A stretch of DNA of 64,000 nucleotides from Obelidium mucronatum (Eukaryota; Chytridiomycota; Chytridiomycetes; Chytridiales; Chytriomycetaceae), in the NCBI GenBank assembly GCA_025765595.1, contig JAIVFH010000019.1:248001-312000 (forward strand), written 5' to 3'. This document shows, piece after piece, positions 1 to 14,497 of the stretch. The position numbers and the translations under genes were made by a program. Each line of letters starts with the position of its first letter. Position 1 is the first letter of the stretch. The notes below the pieces were generated by a model. That model searched no databases. It worked only from the letters and a program-made list of their open reading frames with translations, and was not told the DNA's origin.

Positions 1-2621
<2,621 letters not shown>

Positions 2622-3220
2622 CAGTAAAAACCCGCATGATAAATCAAATATTTAAACTTTCTTTGATAACAATTCAGCAATGACTCGATCTTCTTGTTCA
2701 TAATCAAGCGTCCCACAATCATCAGAGTGGGGAGGATTCACCAGTTCCCATTCAATAGTTTCCTCTCAATGTCCACCAATAAGGGCTTTATGTATCACCT
2801 AAAAATCTTATTGGAAGTTTCTCAACAACCATTCTTCCAAGTCAAAAACGATAGGTTTGCTATGGAATGAAGTCTTAGTCCTCATTGATGCATGGACCCC
2901 CCTGCTCTTTTTTTTTCCGCCGAACAACTTTGCTGTCTGATTTTTTTTTTTTTTTTTTGGTGTTGAATATTTATTTTTCAGTGTATAAGGAAATTGTCAG
3001 TTTCTTTTTTGATCTCCGTCCCATTCCCAACCCCCCCGAGCTGCCTTCCCCCCTCAGGAATAACCCACCATAGGACGGGGCGAAACTCTACATAATAATC
3101 ACTGGAAGAGGCTATCCCTGATTTCCCATCCTGTCATTTCCCAAATCGAACGATCTAAAAAAACGGCGGAATATACCTCTCTGTCGGAAACAATACAAGT
3201 CATCATTTATTTTACCCATC
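2622..3220. other. Intergenic region, SEL1L to Ras-like gene
   Basis: About 600 bases without a supported gene. It holds a long T tract at 2941-2959 and C/T-rich stretches near 3019-3070. The last part should contain the promoter and 5' UTR of the small GTPase gene that starts at 3221. No conserved coding signal was seen on either strand. Confidence 0.6.
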
Positions 3221-4166
3221 ATGCCGAAAGTAAACAATAGTGCATCGATAGCATCAGGAGATGAAACTCAAGATCTCGTAAGTGGGGCTTTTTTTAATTT
3301 TTTAATCTTTTGATTAAAACTCCCAACCCAACCAACAAAAAAAAACAGGTCGTTGTGGGCTCAGGTGGTGTAGGGAAATCGTGTCTGACAGTGCGGTTTT
3401 TGAAGGACGAGTTTAGCAACGAATATGATCCCACGATTGAAGAAAACTATCGAAAAAACATTGTGGTGGATAAAGGGGCGTGTGTTGTGAATATAATTGA
3501 TACAGCTGGACAGGTGAAAAAAAAAGAAACGTTGTTTGTTTTGAGTATGAGTTTTTTTTTTAACAATTCTTTTGCATTCAGCACGAATATACTTCCTTGA
3601 GAGATCAGCATTTGAAAGCTGGAAAAGGGTTTCTGCTTGTGTTTAGTTTAACGGATGCGGGATCGTTTGATGAATTGAAGCAGTTACGGGATCAAATCAT
3701 CAAACTCAAGGATACAAAGAAAGTTCCGATAGTCGTGTGTGGGAACAAGGCAGTTGAGTTCTATTTCTAAATTTTTTGAGAAGGGGGAGGGATTTTAATC
3801 ATTTCTCTTATTAGGATATTCCAGTGGATCAACATGAAGTGACGCAGGATACTGTGAATACATTCTTGTCGCCTTTGAGGATTCCATACCTTCAAACGTC
3901 AGCAAAGGTATCTTTTTTTATCTGATTGATTTGTATTCATTCCATATATATATACTAAAAAAACGTATGTTTATAATTCAAAGGACAACATTAATGTGAC
4001 GGAGGCATTTTTGGAACTTGTTCGGGAATGCAGGCGAATGGATGCAGCCAAAACAGGAAAGGATTCGAAATACGCATCCAAAGAAAGCGTGCAAAGTGCC
4101 AAAAGCAATCGAAGCAAAGCGAGTGGGAAGAAGGCGGGTGGTGGGGGAGGATGTGTCTTGATCTGA
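3221..4166 (+). CDS. Ras-family small GTPase, Rap/Rsr1-like
   Basis: A complete five-exon gene: 3221-3277, 3349-3513, 3582-3752, 3815-3907, 3984-4166 (222 residues), all with GT-AG borders and consistent phase. Diagnostic motifs: P-loop GSGGVGKS (the Ser after the first Gly is Rap/Rsr1-like rather than Ras GAGGVGKS), effector-type YDPTIEENY, switch II DTAGQ with the catalytic Gln, NKAD (formed across the 3752/3815 junction) and TSAK. A Lys/Ser/Gly-rich hypervariable tail ends in CVLI, a CAAX box whose last residue favours geranylgeranylation or mixed prenylation. It should be a membrane-anchored signalling switch for polarity or growth. A 19-residue N-terminal extension before the first beta strand is unusual. 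No frame breaks occur in this gene. Rap-like versus Ras-like assignment is inference. Confidence 0.88.
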
Positions 4167-4357
4167 CACTTTTGAGAAACTTCCGTTCGTATACGAAATT
4201 AAAAAAAAGAGTTTTTATTATGAGGAAGTTAGTTGGTTCGTTCGTTGGTTTTTGAAACGGAAAGTGGACGCTTGAAACAGGGGGAGAGTTGTTTCAGCGC
4301 CCTGCAGGATCACATATTTTTTCCTCACTCTTCAATAAATAATAAAGCACAGAAACC

Positions 4358-6524
4358 ATGGCGCCCGTCAAGCTCAAGTGTGCCGTGATGGGCAAGCCCG
4401 CGGCCAGCGCCGTCTTCCTCGTCTCGGCGGACCCCGCGGCGGACTCGGTCGAGGCGCTGCGGCAGCGCATCGGGCGGCGGCTGGCGGCGTCGCTGGCCGC
4501 GCGCGGCTTTGCGGCCGGCGCAGCTGCGGCTGTACGCCGTCGCGGACTCCGCCGCCGCCGCCGCCGACGCGCCCGCCGCCGTGTACGCCGCCGTGTGCGC
4601 GGCCGCCGCGGCGCGCGCCGCCTTTTCGGCGCCCGACGTGGCGGCCGGCGCTGCCGGCCGTGCGGCCGATGGTGACGCTGGACATTGCGCGCCTGGCGAA
4701 GCGGCCGGACTGGGACTGCCACGTCGTTGCCGTCGTTGAGCCTGCGTCCTGCGGCTGTTTCGGCGACTCGGACCCCTTCCGGGAAAGTGCTTTCTACATC
4801 GACTGCACTGCCTACTGCCACTGCCACTCCTTCAACTGCCACTGCCACTGCCACTCCTTCGACTTCAACCTGCCACAGAAAACAATGCAAACACCAACTC
4901 AAACATTGCCGCCATCGCATCCTCAATCATGGGAAACAGGCGGAAACAGCGCGCTGAACGAAAAGCTGCCACAAAGAGAAACTCATCGCAATCAGCAAAC
5001 AACTCACGAAACAATTCGGCGACATCCACTACTTCTTCGATTGGTACTTCGTCTTCCGTTGGGATCGTTCAATCCCGAGCTCTTTCTGCTGACAATGTTA
5101 TGGAGTCGCATGCAGAACGGTCGGCCGTTATTCTGGATAAACTGCAGCAAAAGAGCTCGTCTGTTGATACCACCAATTCGTCGAGAATTGTTGCTACCAC
5201 TGTTGCAACTACCACTACTACTGTTCAGGTTCCTATTAACAAGCTGGAAGATTTCCTTGCTGGTGAGTGAGACACACTGGCGTGAAACGATAAAAAATGC
5301 TGGTTTTAAAATACATGCCACAAAAAAGACAATGATCATTAAGCTAAATACCAAAGCATTTTAAATTACAGGAAACCACGAACCCGAAACCCCATACCAA
5401 ACAACAACAACCGTCTCCCAAAACATTTCGAGAATCAATTCCAATTCAAGTGCTACAAGTGGAATCAGTAGAATCTCTGTATACCACAACAACGCCCTCT
5501 CTGCCTCAACAACAGGAAACAACATGGCCGCTCAAATCGCAAGCACAACTACCACCACCACCACCACCACAACAACCATCAACGATGGCGAAATCATGTC
5601 AACGACAAGAACGACTCTGGAACAATCACTCCCCCCCTTCTATTTCAACAAGTGGTCTCCTGAACGGAAACCCAATGATCAGTCCGATTCCTCTGGGTGC
5701 AATGGCGTCGGCGTTCAACAGTCGTGCAGGCAGTATTCGGGAGGGGAGTATCCGCGAAGGACCCATTATTACAGAACTCGCGGACGACGAAGAAATCGAT
5801 CCTTCTATTCCAGTAATGTCATCTCGACAAAACTCAAACACGACAGATTTCAGCACTGCTGGTGCTGGTGCTGGTGGTCGAAGAGGTACCTCATATAGCA
5901 ATAACATCCCAAATATTCTTTCTGGAATGAAGAGGAATGCGTCCGTCAGCAGCCAAGCGGCGGGACTCGGTGGTATGGCAGACAGTGGTGCAGCTGCTGC
6001 TTCAGCTGGTTTCTATACCCCCGTTTCTGACAGTTGGAACAACTCGGATTTGGTGAAATCTGGGACACTGGACAATAATGGGTCTACTAGTAGCACGTTG
6101 ATGTCGGGATTAGGATGGGGAAAAGGTAATTTTTTTTTTTTCCTTTCGGTTCTATTTATTGATTTTTCTTACATATCGCGTATTTCTCTGAACAGGCTCA
6201 AAAGTACCAGCTGTTGCAAATGTTCGATCTTTGGATGGCAGTAGATCCATGAGTCGTCCAACGACTCTTCCACCTCAAGCACAGGCCAACAGCAGATCTA
6301 GGTCCAATGTATCCGCGGTTCGCGATATTCACGGTTCTGCAACTTCGGCTGTTCCTCCAACTGCGACTGCTGCTACTGCTACCACTGCGATTACTGCTGC
6401 TGCTGCTGCTGTTGCTGGGAAACCAAGCAAGCCGCCCCAATTCGATGAAGACGCGGCGGCATCTGGTGGATGTGGATGCTTTGGGTTTCTCTTTGGTGGG
6501 AAAAAGAAGGCGAAAAAGCCTTGA
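4358..6524 (+). CDS. Low-complexity protein with a possible Crinkler-type N-terminal domain
   Basis: From ATG 4358 the first ~130 codons are extremely GC-rich and read MAPVKLKCAVMGKPAASAVF, then a LRLYAV strand (frame changes about 4510) and VTLDIARLAKRPDWDCHVVAVVEP-type residues near 4672-4743 (a second frame change). The order of short strands resembles the ubiquitin-like header of Crinkler (CRN) proteins, which are known from oomycetes and chytrids. Reading continues into Thr/Ala and Ser/Asn-rich sequence. It is spliced at about 5266 to an exon from about 5372 and again at about 6126 to about 6197, ending at 6522-6524 with CGCFGFLFGG and a Lys-rich tail. Alternatively a separate gene starts at ATG 4929 with MGNRRKQRAERK, which could be N-myristoylated. 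Function unknown; the header call depends on crossing at least two frame changes. Confidence 0.4.
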
Positions 6525-7582
6525 TTCGATTCGAATTATTAAAAAAAAAAAAAGAGGAGGAGGAGGAGGAGGAGGAGGACAAAAAGCAAGTTTTATTCTT
6601 TATTCGTTATTTTTTTATTAAATATTATTTTCTTTTTTTTTTTTTACTGGACTGCTCAGCATGTCAAGGAATAAAAATAAGAAACCATGCCATATGTCTT
6701 GCTTGGAAAAAAAAATAAGGGCAATGAGCCACTAAATGTTCAACTTTGCCTGGGCAAAAAGATAAGGAATGGCGGCGTGATTAGCCTCAATGGCAGGCAT
6801 CACGTTTTTTTTTTCGGTTGTTGCGGTTGTTGTTGGAGAACATTGATGTGAGCCTTTTCAAGTTGAGTGTACGACGATGAGAATGGGAAAGCTGTGGCTT
6901 TCTGCCAAATCTCACTTCTATCGTCGGCACTTGATTCGATTCTAATACAAGATATTCCAGAATTTCAAGAGCACACAAATGACCAAAGGGTATTATTCAA
7001 TCAACTTATAATTGCCAGGTCCGCACGCCCACTGGCAACACTATTGGTTCATATGCCCCCCTCGGAGCGACCAACACGGTAATGCCGATAACAATCGTAA
7101 GTTTTTATATTTGGATCCTGTTGGTTTGTATTGTTGCTTGTTCTAATGTCTAGTTAAGTTTTGGGTCTTTCTTTTTGAAACAACCCCGTTTTATTTTTAT
7201 CAAACTCTATTTCCCATCATATCACTTTCAAAATAAGCAATAAACAATAAATGTCTTTTTTTGAAATCTATTATCTACAAATGGCTTTCTGTGTCTGATG
7301 AGCTGCAAAACACCAGTTTTTTGTGATGTGATTGATAAGGCCTCACAAGCCTCACAAGCCCAATAGGACTTGCTTTTGAAACATGAACTCCGGCTTTCGA
7401 TTCTACCGCCTGCGGCATTACAAACAGGCATCCAATAATGCAATTGTACAGTGCACATTCAAATTGCGGCTGTCTCGCTGGCCCAAGAGACACAGTTCTG
7501 TGAGTTCAAAGGTGATTAAATCAAAAATTGATACAAATAACAGTGTCTTGTCACATCTCTCACACTTGAACAAAAAAAACAG
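6525..7582. other. Intergenic region with degraded sequence
   Basis: About 1 kb between two genes. It has an A tract and GGA repeats at 6540-6580, a T tract near 6630, and in the middle a short stretch (6860-7098) that resembles pieces of the downstream deacetylase gene (separate entry). From 7100 to 7582 I see only AT-rich sequence, presumably promoter and 5' UTR of the secreted protein gene starting at 7583. Confidence 0.5.
6860..7098 (+). pseudogene. Possible relic of a CE18 deacetylase-like gene
   Basis: The plus-strand reading at about 6867-6985 contains YDDENGKAVAFCQIS, which resembles NDENGKPVAFRIS in the complete gene downstream (about 9269-9307). A second piece at 7019-7098 reads APLGATNTVMPITI, faintly like VPLTANAAPVTIQF at 10570-10610 in the same gene. 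The two pieces are in the same order as in the intact gene, are separated by only a few dozen bases, and lack all intervening domains. A decayed partial duplicate is the simplest reading, but similarity is short and chance is possible. Confidence 0.25.
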
Positions 7583-10500
7583 ATGAAATCAGGCGTCCTT
7601 GTTGCCTTATTCAGTGTTCTGGCCGCTGTCTATGCCGCACCTGTGAATCAGGCAATTGTCTTTGGTTAGTCTCAAATAACCTATAGTGGTCATGGTGAAT
7701 ATCAATCAATACATGCTAGGTAGCGATACTCCCTCGGGAGCGAATGCTGTTGCTGGATTGACTGGTTACAGTGTGCCTTTCTTTGAGTACAGCGTAGCCG
7801 CCAGTGTTGCTGCCACGACCCTTCCCCTCTATGCCGGAGCCACCGCAAACTTCTCCATGATTGTTCTCGGCAGTGGTGTTATTGGTTTCTCTGCTGATCA
7901 GTGGAAGCAACTCTATGACTATCAGGAGCTCAATGGATGCTCGTTTGGTGTCTCTGCTATGATGTGCCTGGTCTTGGTTCCTCGGCAACGTACACCTCCA
8001 ATGCTGGGGCAGTTGGAGGGATTTTGGCCATTTCGCCAGTCAACACTATTGGTTCCACATTGGCTGGACTTCCGGCGTCTTACTCTGTCAATTTGGACAC
8101 CGCTGGGTACGTGTTTCGTTTTTTTTTCTTTCAGTAGGACTAGATGACTCATCGTGCTCTGCAGGCCTTGGCGCCGTATACCCAGCAACCGTCTTAAACG
8201 CTGCTGCTGTTACTCCTGTTTTGAGCTACAATGCCGCTAGCGGGGCTGATTCTATCGTTGCCGCAGTCTACGCATTCAGTGCAAAAAGGGAACAGCTCTC
8301 CTTCTATTACCAAACCGCAGCTTGGGATACAGGCATTTCTCACTACACCTCCGAGATTTTGATCAGCTGGGCGTCCAAGGGGACTTACGGGTATGCACCC
8401 GTCGTTCCGATTGGTCCCCATGTTGCACAAGTTCAAACGCGTGGCTTGATTTTGTCGCCTGGCGCTGCTGAGCCGGATGTTTGGCCACAAACTACGTTTA
8501 AAAGTTATGGAGTGGATTACGATATTGTGTATATTACTGCTGCAAATGCTTCCACGGTGTCCATTGATCTTGAGGTGACTCCCAATTCTGTGGGTCGGTA
8601 CAGTGTGATTGTTCTTTCAAATGGTCCAATTAATGGTGAGTTTTTTTGGGAGGTTTCTTTTTGTTGCCTCAAGCCGATATGTTATCCTCATGCTTTTGTT
8701 CATAGCTGGGTTTGCGAGCGGTATGAAGAAGATCTACGCGTACCAGCAGTACTATGGTGTTCGCCTTGTTGTGAACGGTGACCTGCCAACTGCTTATGCT
8801 GGTTTGGTGACTCCCTTTAGTGCGACGACTTGTACGGGATCCACTCTGAATGTGTCTCCTGCATCGAATGTTTTCACTGATCCAGCTGGTTTGAAGTCTA
8901 CATGGTCTCTTCCAACTGCAGATGGAATTGTTGGAGGGTGCGTTTGTTGGTTTTCTATTATTTTTTTTTTGTGCCTTCCTTGAATTTAAACCCGGCATTA
9001 GTTCATACAACTGCCCTGCCACCATTACAAACTCGTCCTCTGTTACGCCTGTCTTGAACTTTGTCTCAAATGGAGTTGCTGCCGTTGTTATCGATTTCGG
9101 ACGCAACCAGGAGCAAATGTCCTTCTTCTTGCCATGTGCGAGTTGGTCCAGCACTTGTAACACTATTGGAAACATTTGGTTCCAATGGGCTACTCGTGGG
9201 GCTTACACTGGATTGCGAAGAATTTATTTCACTCCCCAGATTGATGATGTGTTTTTGAACACGGACGGAAACGATGAAAATGGAAAGCCGGTTGCTTTTA
9301 GAATTAGTCAGGCGGATATTCAGGGGCTGTTGAACTGGATGCCTGAAATTAATAGCCGTTTGCCTGCTGGCTCTAATTTGACCATCGAAATGGCGTATAA
9401 TGGTTTGTTTTTCTGGTTGGGTTGTGCTGTAGCTTATTAATCGCCAAAATTTAGGAAACGGTGTTATGGAGTATCTCACTCGCGTTAACCCAGACCCACA
9501 ATATTTCATTGATATTGACCCAGATATGACCGATACTGGATTGGACTGGAAAAAACCGCTTGGAACTGGTCAAACCTTGTGGCCATCGGCTGCCAGCTTT
9601 GCCAACTGGACTCAATCCGTCTTAGCCAATGACCCAATCTACAACTTCTTCTCTGCCCCAGGGAACTTGACATCCGTGTCCAGCAAGTTCTTGTGGTGTT
9701 CGCACACCTTCACGCATGAGATTTTCAACAACAATACCTACAGTGATGTTATCAATGAATTGTCTTTCAACTTCCATTTGGCTAGTAAGGGACTTTGGGG
9801 TCTCGAGGGACAACCGTTCTGGAGCAACGCGTCGATGGTTACACCTGGAATTTCTGGTATTTTCAACGGAGATGCTATCCGTGCACTCCTTGACTTTGGT
9901 ATAACCGGTGTCGTTGGTGACTCTTCTCGACCAAAAACTTTGAATACCGAAAGACCTCTGTGGTGGCCTTTGACTACCAATTTTGAAGTCAATGGGCACG
10001 CAGGGTTAACTGTGGTTCCCCGTCAGTCTCTCAACATTTACTTCAACACCACCAACCCAACATACAACGCTATTCTTTACAACAACATTTACGGCACCAA
10101 CAAGACCTTCGCTGATCTTTTGGCAATTGAAGTGGCAAGAAACATGATCTCTTTGCCCCTCTTGTCATGGCAGCCTGCCATGTTCCACCAAGCCAACTTG
10201 CGTAACGCCGATGTACCTGTATCTTCTTTCGGAAGTGCATCTGGAAAGTGGAGTCTTATGCAGCAATGGGTGGAACATGTGTTTGGAACATTTGCAACGG
10301 TTTCCAACTGGCCAATCATCACCATCAAACAAGACGACTTGACTCAAAAATTCATCAACCGTCAAATTTATGAAACCGCAAACGTGAACTTGGTTCAGTT
10401 GCGTACCGTGAATGAGTCTGGCGTTGCGATTGTAGGATTCAATGTCACCGCTGCCAAGTCTTGCATTGCCCCAGTTACATTGCCCCCAAGCGTTGCTGTT

Positions 10501-12054
10501 GGTGAAATTATTTTGCCGCCTGGAGCGACTACCGAGCAAATCGGGGTTGACTCTGTGACTGTTTGGGTTCCGTTGACTGCAAACGCTGCCCCTGTCACAA
10601 TTCAATTCGGAGCCGTGCCAGTGATTTCCACGACTACCACTACCACTACTAGCGCCGCCACTAGCACCATTACTGTCCCTACCACCACTACTGTCGAAAC
10701 CACCACCACAGTTCCTACCACAACTACAAGCACCACTACTGTCGAAACCACCACTACTGTCCCTACCACCACTACTGTCGAAACCACCACCACAATTCCT
10801 GCCACAACTACAAGCACCACTACGGTCGAAACCACCACCACTGTCCCTACAACCACTACTGTCGAAACCACCACCACTGTCCCGACGACCACTACTGTCG
10901 AAACCACCACCACAGTTCCAACCACAACCGCAAGCACCACCACCACTATTCCTACAACCACTACTGTCGAAACCACCACCACAGTTCCTACCACAACTAC
11001 AAGCACCACTACTGTCGAAACCACCACTACTGTCCCTACCACCACTACTGTCGAAACCACCACCACAGTTCCTACCACAACTACAAGCACCACTACGGTC
11101 GAAACCACCACCACTGTCCCTACAACCACTACTGTCGAAACCACCACCACTGTCCCGACGACCACTACTGTCGAAACCACCACCACAGTTCCAACCACAA
11201 CCGCAAGCACCACCACCACTATTCCTACAACCACTACTGTCGAAACCACCACCACAGTTCCTACCACAACTACAAGCACCACTACTGTCGAAACCACCAC
11301 TACTGTCCCTACCACCACTACTGTCGAAACCACCACCACAGTTCCAACCACAACCGCAAGCACCACCACCACTATTCCTACAACCACTACTGTCGAAACC
11401 ACCACCACAGTTCCTACCACAACTACAAGCACCACTACTGTCGAAACCACCACTACTGTCCCTACCACCACTACTGTCGAAACCACCACCACAGTTCCTA
11501 CCACAACTACAAGCACCACTACGGTCGAAACCACCACCACTGTCCCTACAACCACTACTGTCGAAACCACCACCACTGTCCCGACGACCACTACTGTCGA
11601 AACCACCACCACAGTTCCAACCACAACCACAAGCACCACTACAACCACCACCACCACCACCACTACCACTACGGCTCCCACCACCAGTACTGTTTCAACT
11701 ACAACAAGAGCTCCAACCAGCACAACAGCGCCAACGTCAACATCCAGCAGAAGCACCACGACTACTCGAACCACAACCACCACTACAACAACAACAACCA
11801 GAAAGACTACAACAACAACAACTACTACTACAACGCGAAAGACAACAACAACTACTACTACAACTACAACCAGAAGCGCCACATCAAAAACTAACACAGC
11901 TACAGCAACTACCGGAGCTGCCACTGCAACTGTGTCTGGTGCGCCTGTCATTGGTAAAACCTGTACTGGAGTCTCTCAATGCTATGCAGGAACAATGTAT
12001 TACTGCCAGCAAACAAACCCACCACAATGGATTCTCTGGTATGTTGGCTGTTAA
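7583..12054 (+). CDS. Secreted Agd3-like (CE18) polysaccharide deacetylase with Thr-rich repeat tail
   Basis: A six-exon gene: 7583-7664, 7720-8106, 8165-8635, 8706-8937, 9002-9402, 9455-12054 (about 1390 residues). The first exon encodes a typical signal peptide (LVALFSVLAAVYA, then APVNQ). The middle carries the catalytic hallmarks of the Agd3 family of fungal exopolysaccharide deacetylases: QIDDVFLNT (metal/catalytic Asp pair), HTFTHE (His-x3-His metal site), VVGDSSRP and FHQANLR. The N-terminal half should be the carbohydrate-binding module region. From about 10627 to 11870 the protein is almost pure Thr with Val-Glu and Val-Pro punctuation, a likely heavily O-mannosylated stalk. It ends in a small Cys-rich domain (GKTCTG, CYAGTMYYC, WYVGC). 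Probable cell-wall or secreted glycan-modifying enzyme. Extra bases shift the frame near 7934, 7955 and 8106-8165. Family call firm, substrate unknown. Confidence 0.75.
10627..11870 (+). repeat. Thr-rich coding tandem repeat with higher-order units
   Basis: Inside the deacetylase gene, about 1.2 kb is built from short ACC/ACT-rich units encoding VETTTTVPTTTT variants, with the variant AST or STTT inserted at intervals. Higher-order copies are visible: the variant block beginning ACCACAACCGCAAGC occurs at 10921, 11194 and 11347, spaced 273 and 153 bases. Near-identity between distant blocks indicates recent expansion by unequal exchange or slippage. The frame stays open throughout, consistent with selection on the stalk. 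Copy number in this stretch may be collapsed or inflated by assembly. Confidence 0.9.
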
Positions 12055-12309
12055 AAGCGAACGCCTTAAATCGCTCTCTATATCTTTTTCTATTGGTTTG
12101 TTCCACATTTTTTTTTGCTGTGTCCTTGAAGTAATAAAGTTAGAATTCGTTTTCTTTTATATACATAAATTGGTAAACCCAAAACTGCAACGCATGCTTA
12201 CTATTCATTCAGCGCTAAAAACTACTTCACAGCAGCCAGATCAATCTATCTGTACAAATCAAGAATGCTATCCTTTTTTTTTTATAAATAATCATCTATC
12301 TATTAAAAA
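12055..12309. other. Convergent intergenic region
   Basis: AT-rich 255 bases between the ends of the deacetylase (plus) and kinase (minus) genes. AATAAA-like strings near 12132 and around 12280 could serve as polyadenylation signals for either gene. Confidence 0.45.
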
Positions 12310-14213
12310 TTACGTAAACCACGAATGATTGGCAGCATCAAGTGCTTTTATACGGTCCCCACGATTAACCGCTGTACACCTTCTCAACAAATCTCTCCCT
12401 TCCAACGAAAGCCTTCGCCATGTATACTCCCCCTGAAATCGATGAACCCCATGATCTGAAATACACATATTCCGCCCCATCAAAATCTTAAACAAGCATA
12501 CACCCAACCCAAACATATCGCTGGCTTTCGTGAACCTGCCACCCTGCATCATTTCAGGGGCCAAATACGCCGGTGCAATCAGATAGTCTGGAGCGACTCG
12601 GCCAGATTTACATTCTAAAGTTGCAATTCCAAGATCCGCAAGGACACATAATGAGGAAAGCTCTTGAGGTGTTTCGAGGCCGGTAATAGGACGACGCAAA
12701 AGCAAATTAGACGTTCTTAAATCGCGATGAACGATTCCAAGATCCTCGTGAAGAAATCTGATGGCGTCAAAGATTGGGTGAAGCAGGAGTTTTGTTTTTG
12801 ATTCAGGGAATTCGCCGAAAGGGAAAGACGCGTCCAAGTCACCTCCCAGACACGCTTCTAGTACTTGGTATACGTTTCCTTGGCCTTCCCAAAAGTCGAG
12901 GAGCCGGATAATGCTTGCATGTGACTTTGTTTGTTGGAGAATCGCAACTTCCCGGCGGAATGAAGCCCGTGGGTTTGGATCCACTTTTGAAGCGAATATA
13001 TTGATGGCTTTGAGAGCAACGAGCTGGTTGGAGGGTTGATGGCAGGCCAGGAAAATTACTCCTTGTGAACCTTTTCCGAGTCGCTTCAATTTCTTGTATT
13101 CCAGTTTCTTTTCGTGAGACGTCAGTGAATTCCCTTGCAGCTCCACCTCTAGAGGTACTGAAGAGCATGATGGCGGATGCCTGGAATCCGGCCATCGCCG
13201 CGAGTTGGTGGAAATTTGAGACTCACTTCTCCATAATTTTTCAAACTTCAAGGATTTGAATGTTGAAAGAGTTCTGGATGGACCCCCCGTCATCATCGAA
13301 TTCCGCAAGTCCTCAGATGAGACCTCAGTTTCAACTTCAATAGATGCAGGCAAATGAACGGCGCTATTACAACGAGTCACTATCCCAAAGCAATTTTCCA
13401 TTGAGGAGCCTATACTCGCGACACTTGTTTTTCGATCAACGAGCATGGTTAGAGCCCTCCGATTATCTATTGCTTGAGATTCTTGAATGATTTCATTGTT
13501 GTCGCTCATTTTTGTTTCAAGAGACAAGCTTCCATTTCGGCGGTTGGCTTGCAAGTGAACCTAAACAGCATTATCAAGGATTGTTCATATTTAGCATCAA
13601 GAATTTAATGAGAATTTACTTTCAAACTTAACAAACCATTCCGTCATCGTGTGAACTTGTAGCCAGTGTACTTTTATTAATTTGAGTTTTTTTCTTCCCG
13701 GGTATCAGGGTCGATAAACGACGCACGAGAGCGGCGCAATGCTTTCGAATTTCAGATTTGGATGATATTGGTAATGCAGGATGCTGTGTTGATGATGAGG
13801 TGATAGTTTCTGCTTCATGAACTTTTTGCTGAGTCTGCATTTGTGATAGGACTGAAATTTAGGCTATGTACCGATGCCTTGGGAGACAATAAATAGATTA
13901 CCTGTGTTATTGCAGCTCTAGTTGATGAGTCTGAGAAACCCGTGGTGGAGGTGGTGCAATACGAGGTGACTGATCCAGCACTGGGCAGGTTGTAGTCATA
14001 GTAGTGTAACATACTCTGAGGCAGCTCCAGCTCCGGGACTGACTCCATTATCGACGCGCTTTCAAGCTCAAGCACGAAGTCGCTGCTGCCAGCCGTGTCC
14101 AACCCAACCGGCGACGGAGCTCGCAACATCTTCTGAGGTGGTATCCTTGGCAAAATCAGTGTTTCAGGGTCTGGGTAAGCTGGCAGTGTATCCAGAATGC
14201 CGTCTCTCTTCAT
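12310..14213 (-). CDS. Serine/threonine protein kinase with long N-terminal region
   Basis: Three exons on the minus strand: 14213-13902, 13834-13637, 13560-12310, all in phase (586 residues). The first ~330 residues are Ser/Thr/Pro-rich and unassigned. The kinase domain fills the C-terminal half: Gly loop LGKGSQGVIFLA, VALKAI with the ATP-anchoring Lys, HRDLRTSN catalytic loop, ADLGIA metal-binding Asp, and YLAPE. Two departures from consensus are visible: Arg replaces the usual Lys in HRDLK, and DLG stands for DFG. Both occur in active CAMK/AGC-like and orphan kinases, so activity is likely. The C-terminus ends soon after subdomain XI, with no extra domain. Family within the kinome cannot be decided by eye. 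No frame breaks. Confidence 0.85.
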
Positions 14214-14497
14214 TGCAAGTGCAGGGCGTGTTTAGGTCAAGCAGTGGATTGGTTCAAGAGCCGTGCGTTTTTTCCAATTTTCCTCATTCAAAAATTGGCA
14301 GATTCAAATTGGAGGCACCCTGTACCCGAAGTCACAAGACCTACTCACCCAGCCGCAGATAAGAACGTGGGATGCAATGATGGTTTCCCAATCCCTCCTA
14401 CTTCAATAAATATTCACAGAGCTGGAATCTTAATCAAAACTATAGACACAGAAATTAAATTTTGAAATTTTCCATTCTTCCGTTACAACATGATATC

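Noticed and set aside
3753..3814. A non-canonical GC-AG intron in the Ras-like gene after NK
   Set aside because: Placing the donor three bases later gives a normal GT and completes the NKAD motif, so no unusual splice site is needed.
10602..11951. A 449-codon open frame on the minus strand made almost only of Val
   Set aside because: It is the mirror of the ACC/ACT Thr repeats of the deacetylase stalk (reverse GGT/AGT/GTG codons) and has no independent coding signal.
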